From positions 12,343-76,342 of the forward strand of contig JAOZPE010000008.1 of the NCBI GenBank assembly GCA_029932915.1: DNA of 64,000 nt. Reading direction: 5' to 3'. Position numbers and translations under genes: made by a program. Numbering within the stretch: the first letter of the stretch is position 1; each line of letters opens with the position of its first letter. Below are positions 8,829-17,352 of this stretch, in pieces. Source of the DNA: Candidatus Krumholzibacteriia bacterium (GTDB taxonomy: Bacteria; Krumholzibacteriota; Krumholzibacteriia; JAJRXK01). The notes beneath the pieces were generated by a model. The model made no database searches. It was not told the DNA's origin and worked only from the letters and a program-made list of their open reading frames with translations.

Positions 8829-10148
8829 GTGATCCTGCTGGAGAAATCCCCCCACGACGGTCTGCTCGCCGGCTATCGCTGGCGCAAGGGCGATCGTCTG
8901 CTCCGCATCGGCCAAAGCGAGATCGAGGACATCATCGACTTCTACTATCTCGGGGAGAACGAGCGCGAACTGCAGATCGTCATCCGCGACGCAGAGGGGA
9001 ACGACACCGTCTACCCGATGGAGGCGTCGAAGCTGGGGGAGTTGGCCGAGGCCTTCGCGCCCATGGAGTTCAAGACCTGTTCGTGTCGTTGCGTGTTCTG
9101 TTTCATCGACCAGAACCCGCCGGGTCTGCGTCCGTCGATCTACGTCAAGGACGAGGACTACCGGCTGAGCTTCCTCTACGGCAACTACATCACCCTGACC
9201 AGTCTCGGAAGCAAGGGTCTGCGCCGCGTGATCGAGCAGCATCTCTCGCCGCTCTACGTGTCCGTGCACGCGACCGACATCGATGTGCGCACACGACTGT
9301 TGGGCATCCGCCGGCGCATCGATGTCCTGGCCATCCTGAGGGAACTCACCGCGCACGGGATCGAAGTGCACGCACAGATCGTCCTGTGCCCGGGATGGAA
9401 CGACGGCGAGATCCTCACTCGCAGTCTCGACGATCTGGGCGCTCTGTATCCCGGGGTGGCGTCGATCGCAGTGGTTCCGGTCGGACTGACCGACCACCGC
9501 GAGGGTCTGCCCCGGCTGAGACGTGTGGAACGCAAGGACGCGATCGAAGCGATCGAGCGGGTGGACCGTTGGGCCGAGCGCTTCAAGAGCGAACACGGAA
9601 CACGTCTGGTCTATCTGAGCGACGAGTTCTACCTGCGGGCCGGCCGTCCTCTTCCGCCGATCGAGTTCTACGAGGACCTTCCCCAGGAGGACAACGGGAT
9701 CGGTCAGGGGCGCGCGCTGATCGAGGAGGTGCGCGAGGCCCTGCCCGATCTGAAGCGGGCCTCGACGCGGCCGCGGCGCGCCACGCTTCTGACCGGCACC
9801 CTGGCCGCCGCTCTCTTCGAGGATGAGCTGCGCCCCCTGCTGGACGAGATCGACTGGCTCGAGCTTCGGATCGAAGCGGTGGAGAACCGGCTCTACGGAA
9901 AGGGGATCACCGTGGCCGGCCTGCTTCCGGGGCGCGACTTCCAGGACGCGATCCGGCAACTGCCGCCGGACAGCGGAAGGGTGCTGTTGCCCGAGCGGCC
10001 GATCAATCACGAGGGCCTCTTCCTCGACGACCTCTCCCTGAGTGAGCTGATCCGCAGCGCGAAGCGAGCGGTGAGCGTGGGCCGGGGTGGCATGGTCGAG
10101 ACCCTGTACCAGCTCGCGGACGACACCTTCCCGCCGGAGGTACACTAG
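8829..10148 (+). CDS. DUF512 family putative radical SAM/FeS protein
   Basis: A 439-residue member of the DUF512 (PDZ plus radical-SAM-like) family, which often sits next to der. The N-terminus is PDZ-like (GYRWRKGDRLLRIG, DIIDFYYL). The cluster motif TCSCRCVFCFIDQNP follows near residue 90: CxxxCxxC with one extra Cys. Conserved segments YVKDEDYRLSFLYGNYITL and VSVHATDIDVR follow, then the C-terminal domain (LLTGTLAA, ENRLYGKGITVAGLL, LPPDSGRVLLPE). The biochemical role is not established. I chose GTG 8829 because GGAG lies 6 bases upstream and the protein then begins like the family; the frame stays open further upstream. Two bases separate its stop from der. Confidence 0.87.
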   Translation: MILLEKSPHDGLLAGYRWRKGDRLLRIGQSEIEDIIDFYYLGENERELQIVIRDAEGNDTVYPMEASKLGELAEAFAPMEFKTCSCRCVFCFIDQNPPGLRPSIYVKDEDYRLSFLYGNYITLTSLGSKGLRRVIEQHLSPLYVSVHATDIDVRTRLLGIRRRIDVLAILRELTAHGIEVHAQIVLCPGWNDGEILTRSLDDLGALYPGVASIAVVPVGLTDHREGLPRLRRVERKDAIEAIERVDRWAERFKSEHGTRLVYLSDEFYLRAGRPLPPIEFYEDLPQEDNGIGQGRALIEEVREALPDLKRASTRPRRATLLTGTLAAALFEDELRPLLDEIDWLELRIEAVENRLYGKGITVAGLLPGRDFQDAIRQLPPDSGRVLLPERPINHEGLFLDDLSLSELIRSAKRAVSVGRGGMVETLYQLADDTFPPEVH

Positions 10149-10150
10149 TC

Positions 10151-11473
10151 ATGGCTCTTCCACTGGTGGCCATCGTGGGCAGGCCCAACGTCGGCAAGTC
10201 GACCCTCTTCAACCGCATCACCCGCAGCCGCAGCGCCGTGGTCCACGAGGACTCGGGCGTCACCCGCGACCGTCACGTGCGGCCGGCCGAATGGAGTGGG
10301 CGCCATTTCACCCTGGCCGACACCGGAGGCATCGTTCCCTACGAGGAGGGCGAGCGTTTCGAGAAGGAGATCACGGAGGTCGCCCTGGCCACCATCGAGA
10401 TGGCCGATGAAGTGGTCATGGTGGTGGACGTGGGCAGCGGGATCACCAGCTACGACGAGGCCCTGGCGCGGCAGCTGCGCAAGTTGGACAAACCCGTCCT
10501 GCTGGTTGTGAACAAGGCGGACAAGGACGGCGACATCCCCCAGAGCGCGGAGTTCTTCCGCCTGGGTCTGGGAGAACCCTACCCGGTGTCCGCGCTCCAC
10601 GGTCGCGGAGTGGGTGATCTGCTCGACGCAGTGATCGCCGGTCTGGGAGAGGGGACGCCGCCACCGGAGAGCGATCTGCGCATCGCCCTCGTCGGGCGTC
10701 CGAACGTGGGCAAGAGCAGTCTGCTGAACACGCTCACCGGTCAGCCTCGGAGTCTGGTGAGCGAGGTCCCCGGAACCACGCGCGACGCGGTGGACAGCCG
10801 TCTGCGCTGGCAGGGCCACGACCTGCTGCTGGTGGACACCGCCGGCATCCGCCGGCGCTTCAAGCACCACAAGGGCATCGAGTACTTCTCGGTGCTGCGC
10901 TCGATCCAGGCCATCGAGCGCTGCGAGGTGGCCATCCTCCTGCTCGACGCCACCGAGGGGATCGTGGCCCAGGACGCCCGCGTCGCCGGCGAGATCCACG
11001 ACGCCGCCAAGGGCGTGGTGATCGCGGTCAACAAGTGGGACGCGATCGAGAAGGATACGATGACCTTCCAGCACTTCGTCCGACGGATCCACGACGAGCT
11101 GGCCTTCCTGCGCTACGCCCCGGTGGTGTCCATCTCGGCGACCGAGCGCACCCGGGCCCCCAAAGTGCTCGAACTGGCCTGGAAGGTGGGGCAGGAACGT
11201 AAGAAAACAGTTGAAACGAGTCGGCTAAACGACATACTGGAAACGGCAAAGCGGAGAAACCCTCCCCCGATGTACAACCGGGGAACGGGCAAGATCTACT
11301 ACGCCACGCAGACGGGAACGGCGCCTCCCACCTTCACCCTGTTCGTCAACCGGGCCGCCTATTTCCCGCGTCATTACCTGCGGTATCTGAACAACCGGAT
11401 CCGGGATGCGGTGGGATTCTCCGGAACGAGGATCCGCATCGTCCTGAGAGAAAAGGAAAGGACGCAATCATGA
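10151..11473 (+). CDS. der: Ribosome-associated GTPase Der (EngA)
   Basis: An essential GTPase for 50S subunit assembly, with two tandem G domains and a C-terminal KH-like domain. G-domain 1: GRPNVGKS at residues 10-17, DTGGI, NKAD. G-domain 2: GRPNVGKSS near 180, DTAGI, NKWD. The KH-like domain holds PPMYNRGTGKIYYATQTG, FVNRAAYFPRHYLRYL and FSGTRIRI. The 440-residue length is standard. The stop overlaps the plsY start (ATGA), so the two are probably translationally coupled. Confidence 0.98.
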   Translation: MALPLVAIVGRPNVGKSTLFNRITRSRSAVVHEDSGVTRDRHVRPAEWSGRHFTLADTGGIVPYEEGERFEKEITEVALATIEMADEVVMVVDVGSGITSYDEALARQLRKLDKPVLLVVNKADKDGDIPQSAEFFRLGLGEPYPVSALHGRGVGDLLDAVIAGLGEGTPPPESDLRIALVGRPNVGKSSLLNTLTGQPRSLVSEVPGTTRDAVDSRLRWQGHDLLLVDTAGIRRRFKHHKGIEYFSVLRSIQAIERCEVAILLLDATEGIVAQDARVAGEIHDAAKGVVIAVNKWDAIEKDTMTFQHFVRRIHDELAFLRYAPVVSISATERTRAPKVLELAWKVGQERKKTVETSRLNDILETAKRRNPPPMYNRGTGKIYYATQTGTAPPTFTLFVNRAAYFPRHYLRYLNNRIRDAVGFSGTRIRIVLREKERTQS

Positions 11474-12099
11474 ATCCCTGGCTGGCGCTGCTGGTGGCTC
11501 TGGTGGTCGGGTATCTCTTCGGCAGTTTTCCCACCGCGTACCTGGTGGCCCGGCGACGGGGCATCGACCTGCGGGTGGAGGGGAGCGGAAACCTGGGGGC
11601 GACGAACACCTTCCGCGTGCTCGGGCCCTGGGCCGGGGGCGCCGTCCTCTTGATCGACCTCTTGAAGGGCGCCATCCCGGTCGAGCTGGCGCTGATCCCC
11701 GTCCTGCCCGCCGGTCCGACGGCCGATGCCAGCGCCCTGGCCTGTGCCATCGGGGCGGTCATCGGACACACCGCGAGCATGTGGACCGGCTTCCGCGGAG
11801 GCAAGGGAGTGGCGACGGCGGCCGGCGCCTTCTTCACCCTCGCTCCGTGGGGAGCGCTGCCCGCACTGGCGGTGTGGTTGCTCCTGCTCCTGACCACGCG
11901 GATCATGAGCATCGCCAGCATCGCCGCCGCCGCGGTGCTCCCGGTCTCGCTCATCGTCTATGCCGCCACCCACCGCGACTCCGATCCGCGATGGGCGACC
12001 CTCATCGCCTCGGTGCTGTTGGGGGCCTTCGTGCTGTGGAAACACCGTGACAACATCCGCCGCCTCCGCCAGGGGGAGGAGAAGGCTCTGTGGTCCTGA
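11470..12099 (+). CDS. plsY: Acyl-phosphate:glycerol-3-phosphate acyltransferase PlsY
   Basis: A membrane enzyme that makes lysophosphatidate from acyl-phosphate and glycerol-3-phosphate, the first step of phospholipid synthesis. Its 209 residues form several TM segments. Family motifs: GSFPTAYLVAR near 19, GSGNLGATNTFR near 38, and the glycine-rich FRGGKGVATAAG near 105. It overlaps der by 4 bases and the gpsA start by 10, coupling it to the enzyme that supplies its glycerol-3-phosphate. Confidence 0.97.
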   Translation: MNPWLALLVALVVGYLFGSFPTAYLVARRRGIDLRVEGSGNLGATNTFRVLGPWAGGAVLLIDLLKGAIPVELALIPVLPAGPTADASALACAIGAVIGHTASMWTGFRGGKGVATAAGAFFTLAPWGALPALAVWLLLLLTTRIMSIASIAAAAVLPVSLIVYAATHRDSDPRWATLIASVLLGAFVLWKHRDNIRRLRQGEEKALWS

Positions 12100-13127
12100 G
12101 CGCTCCGATCGCGGTCATCGGTGCCGGCTCCTGGGGTACGGCGCTGGCGCTGAGCGCAGCGCAGGGCGGGCATGCGGTGCGCCTGTGGGCGCGCCGGGCC
12201 GAGCTGGTCGAGGAGCTGCGGGAGGGACGAAACGAGCACTACCTTCCCGGCATGGCGATCCCGACCGCGATCCGGGCCACCTCCGATCTGCGCGAAGCGA
12301 TCGACGGAGCCTCGCTCATCCTGCTGGCGGTCCCCTCCGCCGCCGTGGCTTCCATGTGCAGGGAACTGAGGAAGGAGGGAGGAATCGGCCGGGCCAGCGT
12401 GGTCTGCGTGGCGAAGGGTCTCGAGCGGGGAAGCGGGCGCCGGATGAGCGAAGTCATGGAGGAGGAGCTGCCGGAAGCCTCCGGCCGGCGCCTGGTCCTG
12501 CTGGGTCCCTCGCATGCCGAGGAGGTCGCCCAGCGCATGCCCACCGCGGTGATCCTCAGTGGGGGAGACCGCGAGCACGCCGAGGAGGTGCAGACCGCGC
12601 TGTCCACCCCCTGGCTGCGGATCTACACCAACGACGACCTGATCGGGGTGGAATACGCCGGCGCGCTGAAGAACATCCTGGCCATCGCCACCGGGATCTG
12701 CGACGGCATCGGACTGGGGGACAACACCAAGGGCGCGCTCCTCACGAGGGGGATGGCCGAGATCGCGCGCCTGGGCGTGGAGATGGGTGGGCAGCGGGAG
12801 ACCTTCTTCGGCCTGGCCGGGATCGGCGACGTCATCACCACCTGCCTGAGCCGTCATTCGCGCAACCGTGCCTTCGGTGAGAGGGTGGGACGGGGGGAGG
12901 GTACCGAGGAGGCGCTGCGCGCGGTCGGACAGGTGGTCGAGGGAGTGCAGACCCTGCGGACCGCGGTGGAACTGGCACGTCGGCACCGTGTGGAGATGCC
13001 GATCAGCGAGCAGGTCCTCGCGGTGGTCGATGGGGGGAAGGACCCCCGCGAGGCGATCGAGGAACTGATGGGCCGGCAGTTGAAGGCCGAAGGCGAGGAA
13101 GGCAACGCAGCGAGGAGGCAGCGATGA
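12090..13127 (+). CDS. gpsA: Glycerol-3-phosphate dehydrogenase [NAD(P)+]
   Basis: Reduces dihydroxyacetone phosphate to sn-glycerol-3-phosphate, the PlsY substrate. Rossmann motif VIGAGSWGTALA near residue 9; then LAVPSAAV, VAKGLE, LLGPSHAEEV, VEYAGALKNILAIATG (catalytic Lys), GDNTKGALLTRG and LAGIGDVITTCLS. Its 345 residues are typical. The start is GTG 12090 with a strong purine-rich AGGGGGAGGAGA upstream inside plsY. Its stop overlaps the next start (ATGA). Confidence 0.98.
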   Translation: MVLSAPIAVIGAGSWGTALALSAAQGGHAVRLWARRAELVEELREGRNEHYLPGMAIPTAIRATSDLREAIDGASLILLAVPSAAVASMCRELRKEGGIGRASVVCVAKGLERGSGRRMSEVMEEELPEASGRRLVLLGPSHAEEVAQRMPTAVILSGGDREHAEEVQTALSTPWLRIYTNDDLIGVEYAGALKNILAIATGICDGIGLGDNTKGALLTRGMAEIARLGVEMGGQRETFFGLAGIGDVITTCLSRHSRNRAFGERVGRGEGTEEALRAVGQVVEGVQTLRTAVELARRHRVEMPISEQVLAVVDGGKDPREAIEELMGRQLKAEGEEGNAARRQR

Positions 13128-13510
13128 ACGCCGAGCTTCCCAAGAAGCTCTACTACAGCATCAGCGAAGTGGCCGAACAGACCGGGGTGAAACCGCATGT
13201 GCTGCGGTACTGGGAGGCCGAGTTCCCCACCCTCCGGCCGAAGAAGAACCGGGCCGGGAACCGCAGCTACCGGCAGAAGGACATCGACGAGATCGAGGCG
13301 ATCAAGCGTCTGCTCTGGGTGGAGGGCTACAAGATCGACGGTGCCCGCCGCCTTCTCTCCGATCGCCGCATGCACCGGAAGATGGTCGGGGAGGTCCGGC
13401 CGGAGGCCGATCCGCAGCAGAAGCTGCTGGAGAAGCTCCGGGCGGGACTGCAGGGGATCCTGGAGTTCCTCGACCGGGAAGAGCAGGAGGAGGGGGGCCG
13501 CAAGCGGTGA
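13124..13510 (+). CDS. MerR-family transcriptional regulator
   Basis: A 128-residue protein with an N-terminal MerR winged helix: YYSISEVAEQTGVKPHVLRYWEAEFP (residues 10-35), then RPKKNRAGNRSYRQKDIDEIEAI, the MlrA/HTH_17-like subgroup often seen next to gpsA or plsY. The C-terminal part (residues 75-128) is short and charged, without cysteines that would suggest metal sensing. The ligand is unknown. The start overlaps the gpsA stop (ATGA). Confidence 0.9.
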   Translation: MNAELPKKLYYSISEVAEQTGVKPHVLRYWEAEFPTLRPKKNRAGNRSYRQKDIDEIEAIKRLLWVEGYKIDGARRLLSDRRMHRKMVGEVRPEADPQQKLLEKLRAGLQGILEFLDREEQEEGGRKR

Positions 13511-13512
13511 GC

Positions 13513-13540
13513 TTGCACTTGGGCCTGGCTATGTTATCTT
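13513..13540 (+). promoter_or_regulatory. Candidate promoter of tRNA-Pro(GGG)
   Basis: TTGCAC (13513-13518) and TATCTT (13535-13540) with a 16-base spacer, 33 bases before the tRNA. Confidence 0.55.
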
Positions 13541-13573
13541 TGCCTTCCCCTGGCGATCGGAATCGTCTCGGGT

Positions 13574-13650
13574 CGGGGCGTGGCGCAGTCCGGTAGCGCA
13601 CTTGCATGGGGGGCAAGTGGTCGCTGGTTCAAATCCAGTCGCCCCGACCA
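13574..13650 (+). tRNA. tRNA-Pro, anticodon GGG
   Basis: Acceptor CGGGGCG/CGCCCCG; anticodon stem CTTGC/GCAAG around loop ATGGGGG gives anticodon GGG. T-loop GGTTCAAATCC; discriminator A and CCA encoded at 13648-13650. Confidence 0.95.
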
Positions 13651-13683
13651 TTCCCATTCCTCCCTCCCTCGACCGGTGATCCG

Positions 13684-14532
13684 GTGCTCGCCTGGATCCT
13701 CTACGAGACGGCTGGTTGGTTGAGCGGGCGCCTCCCGCGCTGGCTCGGTCTGAGGATCACCTCGCTCATCGCCGTCCTCTTCCGCTGGACCCATCCGTCG
13801 ACGGTCCGCATCGTCCACCGCAATCTGCAGGGAATCGAGTCGGCCCTGGGAAGGCCGTTCGACCCCTTGATGGTGGCCGAGGTCTTCCAGTACTTCGCGC
13901 GCAGCGTCTACGAGTTCGTCAGTCTTCCCCATCACAGCACGGCGGAGATCCTCCGGCGCTATCAGGTGGTGCGCGGCGGGGAATACCTGCAACGCAAGCC
14001 CGGACGGGGTATGCTCATCGTGTCGGCGCACCTGGCCGGATGGGAGATGGGTGGAGCGTGGCTGGCCCAGCACATCGGGCCCTTCCACACCGTGGCCATG
14101 CAGCACCCTTCGCGCAGGGTGTCCGAATACTTCAGCGAACGGCGGGCCCGGCGCGGCATCATCGTCCATTCGCTGGGTTCGTCCTACCGTCCGTTGCTGG
14201 AGGCGTTGAAGAAGGGGGAGGTCGTGGTCCTGTTGTGTGACCGCATGTTCTCGGCTGGGGGCCGGAAGGTGGAGTTCTTCGGGCGGCCCGCGTGTTTCCC
14301 CGACGGCTATCTGCGCCTGGCCGCCGAGGCCGGAGCCGAGGTGGTACCGGTCTTCGGACGGCGGGTCGGCAGCGTGACCGAGCTGAGGGTCGAGCCGCCC
14401 TTGACCGTCCGGCGCGGGCAGGAGGAGCAGGCCCTGCGCACGGTGATCGCCCATCTGGAGCATCACGTGGGACGCGCGCCCCAGCAGTGGGCCCGTTTCA
14501 CCCCGATCTGGGAGGATCAGGACTGTGGATGA
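13684..14532 (+). CDS. LpxL/HtrB-type lysophospholipid (lipid A) acyltransferase
   Basis: A 282-residue acyltransferase of the LpxL/LpxM family, which adds secondary acyl chains to lipid A at the inner membrane. The catalytic HX4D/E motif appears as SAHLAGWE near residue 118. Other family segments: VHRNLQGIE, VVLLCDRMF, KVEFFGRPACFPDGYLRLA and QQWARFTPIWE. An N-terminal hydrophobic segment anchors it. I chose GTG 13684 because the longer frame would run into the tRNA; GGTGA lies five bases upstream. It overlaps the next gene by 8 bases. The exact lipid acceptor cannot be read from sequence. Confidence 0.9.
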   Translation: MLAWILYETAGWLSGRLPRWLGLRITSLIAVLFRWTHPSTVRIVHRNLQGIESALGRPFDPLMVAEVFQYFARSVYEFVSLPHHSTAEILRRYQVVRGGEYLQRKPGRGMLIVSAHLAGWEMGGAWLAQHIGPFHTVAMQHPSRRVSEYFSERRARRGIIVHSLGSSYRPLLEALKKGEVVVLLCDRMFSAGGRKVEFFGRPACFPDGYLRLAAEAGAEVVPVFGRRVGSVTELRVEPPLTVRRGQEEQALRTVIAHLEHHVGRAPQQWARFTPIWEDQDCG

Positions 14533-15277
14533 ACGGGAATCACCTGGGCCCGAGGAGAGCAGCCGCCAGCCGGCGAGGACTGCCGCGGGCACCGTTCCGG
14601 TGCTGGCCATCCTGCCCGCCTACAACGTGGCCCGTCATCTGCCCGATCTCCTTCCCCGCCTCCTCACACTGCGCCCGGAGATCGAGACCGTCGTCATCGA
14701 CGACGGATCGGAGGACGGCACGGCCGAGGTGGCCGAGAAGCTGGGCGTCGAGGTGCTTCGCCACCGGCAGAACCAGGGCAAGGGCATGGCCCTGCGGACC
14801 GGATTCGAGCGCACCCTCCAGGGTGGGCACCCGGCGTGCATCACCCTGGATGCGGACGGACAGCATCTGCCCGAGGAGATCCCGCGTTTCCTGGAGGCAT
14901 GGGAAAGGGGTGGAGCCGTGGTGGTGGGCAGCCGCATGGAGCAGAACCAGTCGATGCCCTGGCTGCGCAAGCGCACCAACGAGGTGATGTCGCTCATCGT
15001 GAGCGGTCTGGCCGCGCAGCGGATTCCCGACAGCCAGTCCGGTTTCCGGCTGATCGATGCGCGGGTGCTGCGGGACATCCGCCTCGAATCGAACCGCTAC
15101 GACATGGAATCGGAGATCTTGATCAAAGCCGGGCGTCTCGGCTACCCTGTCGTCTCCGTGCCGATCAGCACCGTGTACCACGACGAAGACAGCTCCATCG
15201 ACCCCGTCGTCGATACCTTGCGATTCTTCAAGCTGCTCTGGCGATCACGCCGGTGGGTCCGCCATCCGGGTCGATGA
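14525..15277 (+). CDS. Family 2 glycosyltransferase (dolichyl/polyprenyl-phosphate mannosyltransferase-like)
   Basis: 250 residues with a GT-A fold: LAILPAYNVARHL near 28, VVIDDGSEDGT (nucleotide-binding Asp), NQGKGMALRTGFE, the DXD-region LDADGQHLPEE, VVGSRM and DSQSGFRLID. It resembles DPM1-type enzymes without the C-terminal membrane domain, so the acceptor is probably a polyprenyl phosphate or an envelope glycan; the sugar is unknown. The start is GTG 14525, overlapping the acyltransferase stop, which suggests linked envelope functions. Confidence 0.9.
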   Translation: MDERESPGPEESSRQPARTAAGTVPVLAILPAYNVARHLPDLLPRLLTLRPEIETVVIDDGSEDGTAEVAEKLGVEVLRHRQNQGKGMALRTGFERTLQGGHPACITLDADGQHLPEEIPRFLEAWERGGAVVVGSRMEQNQSMPWLRKRTNEVMSLIVSGLAAQRIPDSQSGFRLIDARVLRDIRLESNRYDMESEILIKAGRLGYPVVSVPISTVYHDEDSSIDPVVDTLRFFKLLWRSRRWVRHPGR

Positions 15278-15305
15278 GTGCCGTTTCGAAAGCCACAGGT
15301 CTTCC

Positions 15306-16076
15306 ATGCACATTCTCCTGAGCAACGATGACGGAATCCATGCCACCGGGCTGCGCCTGCTCGAGGCGGAACTGCACGCGGGCCTGCCCGAGGCGAAGAT
15401 CTCCGTCTCCGCCCCCGACCGTGAACAGAGCGCCAGCTCGCACGCACTGACCCTGACCGCTCCCCTGCGCATCCGCGACCACGGGGATCGCCGCTTCTCC
15501 GTCACCGGCACGCCGACCGACTGCGTCCTGGTCGCCCTGAAGGCGATCTTCAAGGACGAGCCGGTCGACTTCGTCATCTCCGGCATCAACCACGGACCGA
15601 ACATGGGCGAGGACATCCACTACAGTGGAACGGTGGCTGCGGCCATGGAGGGAACCATCTGTGGCATTCCCAGCATCGCCCTCTCGCTCGGCTCACGGGG
15701 CAGGGAGGAAAGCGAGTTCGACGCGGCCCGTTACTTCGTACGCGAGGTGCTGCCTCGCTGGCTGCGCGCCGGTCTCTCTTCTCGCAGCCTCCTGAACGTG
15801 AACATTCCCGCCGGAGGAGTCGATGCGGTCCGGGGGGTGAAGATGTGCAAGCTGGGCTCGCGCATCTATCAGGACGTCATCACCGAGAAGCTCGATCCGC
15901 GGGGACAGAAGTACTACTGGATCGGCGGTGATCCCGTGGAGACCAGCCACGACGAGACCACCGACTTCGGTCTGCTCGCGGCGGGATGGATCACGGTGAC
16001 CCCCCTGCACCTGGACATGACCGACTACAAGGCGATGGTGCATCGGGAGGATCTGGTGAACGCATGGAGCCGGTGA
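15306..16076 (+). CDS. surE: 5'/3'-nucleotidase SurE
   Basis: A metal-dependent nucleoside monophosphatase. The N-terminus MHILLSNDDG carries the metal-binding Asp pair at residues 8-9; APDREQSASSHALTL supplies the conserved Ser; SGINHGPNMGEDIHYSGTVAAAMEG has the conserved Asn and is the family signature. 256 residues. It overlaps the pcm start by 13 bases; surE-pcm pairing is widespread and linked to stationary-phase survival. Confidence 0.97.
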   Translation: MHILLSNDDGIHATGLRLLEAELHAGLPEAKISVSAPDREQSASSHALTLTAPLRIRDHGDRRFSVTGTPTDCVLVALKAIFKDEPVDFVISGINHGPNMGEDIHYSGTVAAAMEGTICGIPSIALSLGSRGREESEFDAARYFVREVLPRWLRAGLSSRSLLNVNIPAGGVDAVRGVKMCKLGSRIYQDVITEKLDPRGQKYYWIGGDPVETSHDETTDFGLLAAGWITVTPLHLDMTDYKAMVHREDLVNAWSR

Positions 16077-16732
16077 GCCGTTTCGCCGCCGCCCGCTTCA
16101 GTATGGTCCAGCACCAGTTGCGCGGGCAGGGAATCGAGGACGAGCGGGTGCTCGACGCCATGGGCCGCATTCCCCGGCACCGCTTCCTTCCGCCCGAGCG
16201 CCAGGCGGAGGCGTATCTGCCCCGGGCCGTGCCCATCGAGCAGGGCCAGACCCTCAGCCAACCCTTCATGGTGGCCCTGATGAGTCAGGAGCTGCGCCTG
16301 CAGGGCGGTGAGAAAGTCCTCGAAGTGGGAACCGGAACCGGCTATCAGGCTGCGGTCCTGGCCGAGATGGGAGCTCAGGTCTACAGCATCGAGCGCTACG
16401 AGGAGCTGGCCCGCTCGGCGCGTCTGCATCTGGACGAACTCGGTTACCGCCAGGTGCAGCTCAGCGTGGGCGACGGCAGCCGGGGCTGGCCCGCTCATGC
16501 TCCCTTCGACCGCATCCTCGTGACCGCGGCCGCTCCCCGGATTCCCCAGGCCCTGCTCGAAGAGCTCGGGCCGGAGGGTCTGCTGGTGGCTCCGGTCGGT
16601 GATCGCGATCTGCAGACCCTGTGGATCCTCCAGCGCGGCGAGGAGGGGGAGAGGGTCCGGGAGGGCTGCGCGTGCCGTTTCGTGCCTCTGGTCGGCGAGG
16701 AGGGCTTCGTGGAGGAGGATCTGCGGCGATGA
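16064..16732 (+). CDS. pcm: Protein-L-isoaspartate O-methyltransferase
   Basis: Repairs isoaspartyl residues using SAM. 222 residues: RIPRHRFLPP near 30, the family-specific GQTLSQPFMVALM, SAM-binding VLEVGTGTGYQAAVLAEMG, then VYSIERYEELA and DGSRGWPAHAPFDRILVTAAAP. I chose ATG 16064, inside the end of surE; the longer upstream frame has no homologous N-terminus. It overlaps the next start by 4 bases. Confidence 0.97.
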   Translation: MEPVSRFAAARFSMVQHQLRGQGIEDERVLDAMGRIPRHRFLPPERQAEAYLPRAVPIEQGQTLSQPFMVALMSQELRLQGGEKVLEVGTGTGYQAAVLAEMGAQVYSIERYEELARSARLHLDELGYRQVQLSVGDGSRGWPAHAPFDRILVTAAAPRIPQALLEELGPEGLLVAPVGDRDLQTLWILQRGEEGERVREGCACRFVPLVGEEGFVEEDLRR

Positions 16733-17214
16733 AGGAGAGCTTCCTGCAGTGGGCGAGCCATCTGCCCCAGCCGTGGTCGACCGTGGCGATCGCCGCCATG
16801 CCCATCCTCGAACTGCGCGGGTCGATCCCGTGGGCGAGCACGGTGGGGGGCATGTCGCCCATCGAAGCCTACGTCTGGAGCGTCGTGGGCAACATGCTGC
16901 CCATTCCCTTCTTCCTCCTCTTTCTCGGAAGGGTGGAAAAGGCGTTGCGGCGCTATGGACCGTTTGATAGCTTCTTTTCCTGGCTGTTCGCCCGAACGCG
17001 GCGAAGGGCCGAGCTCGTCGAGCGTTACGGCGCCGTGGGCCTGGTCCTCTTCGTGGCGATTCCGCTCCCGGTGACCGGGGCCTGGACGGGTTCGGTGGCG
17101 GCCTATCTCTTCGACGTCCCCTTTCGTCGCGCCGCCCTGGCCATCCTGGTCGGGGTGTTGCTGGCCGGGGTCGTGGTGACGCTGGCGGTCCAGGGGGTCC
17201 TTCGCCTCTGGTAG
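16729..17214 (+). CDS. COG2426 small multidrug-export-type membrane protein
   Basis: 161 residues of the Sm_multidrug_ex/COG2426 family: PILELRGSIPWAS near residue 25 is the signature, followed by GNMLPIPFFLLFLGRVE and AIPLPVTGAWTGSVAAYLF. About four hydrophobic segments. The family annotation rests on weak evidence, so transport of drugs should not be assumed. It overlaps pcm by 4 bases (ATGA). Confidence 0.85.
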   Translation: MKESFLQWASHLPQPWSTVAIAAMPILELRGSIPWASTVGGMSPIEAYVWSVVGNMLPIPFFLLFLGRVEKALRRYGPFDSFFSWLFARTRRRAELVERYGAVGLVLFVAIPLPVTGAWTGSVAAYLFDVPFRRAALAILVGVLLAGVVVTLAVQGVLRLW

Positions 17215-17230
17215 CCCAAGGTTTTCCGGT

Positions 17231-17308
<78 letters not shown>

Positions 17309-17352
17309 GTTCCCCTCGTTTCTCGTTGACCGAGGTCTCCGCAGGTGATCGC

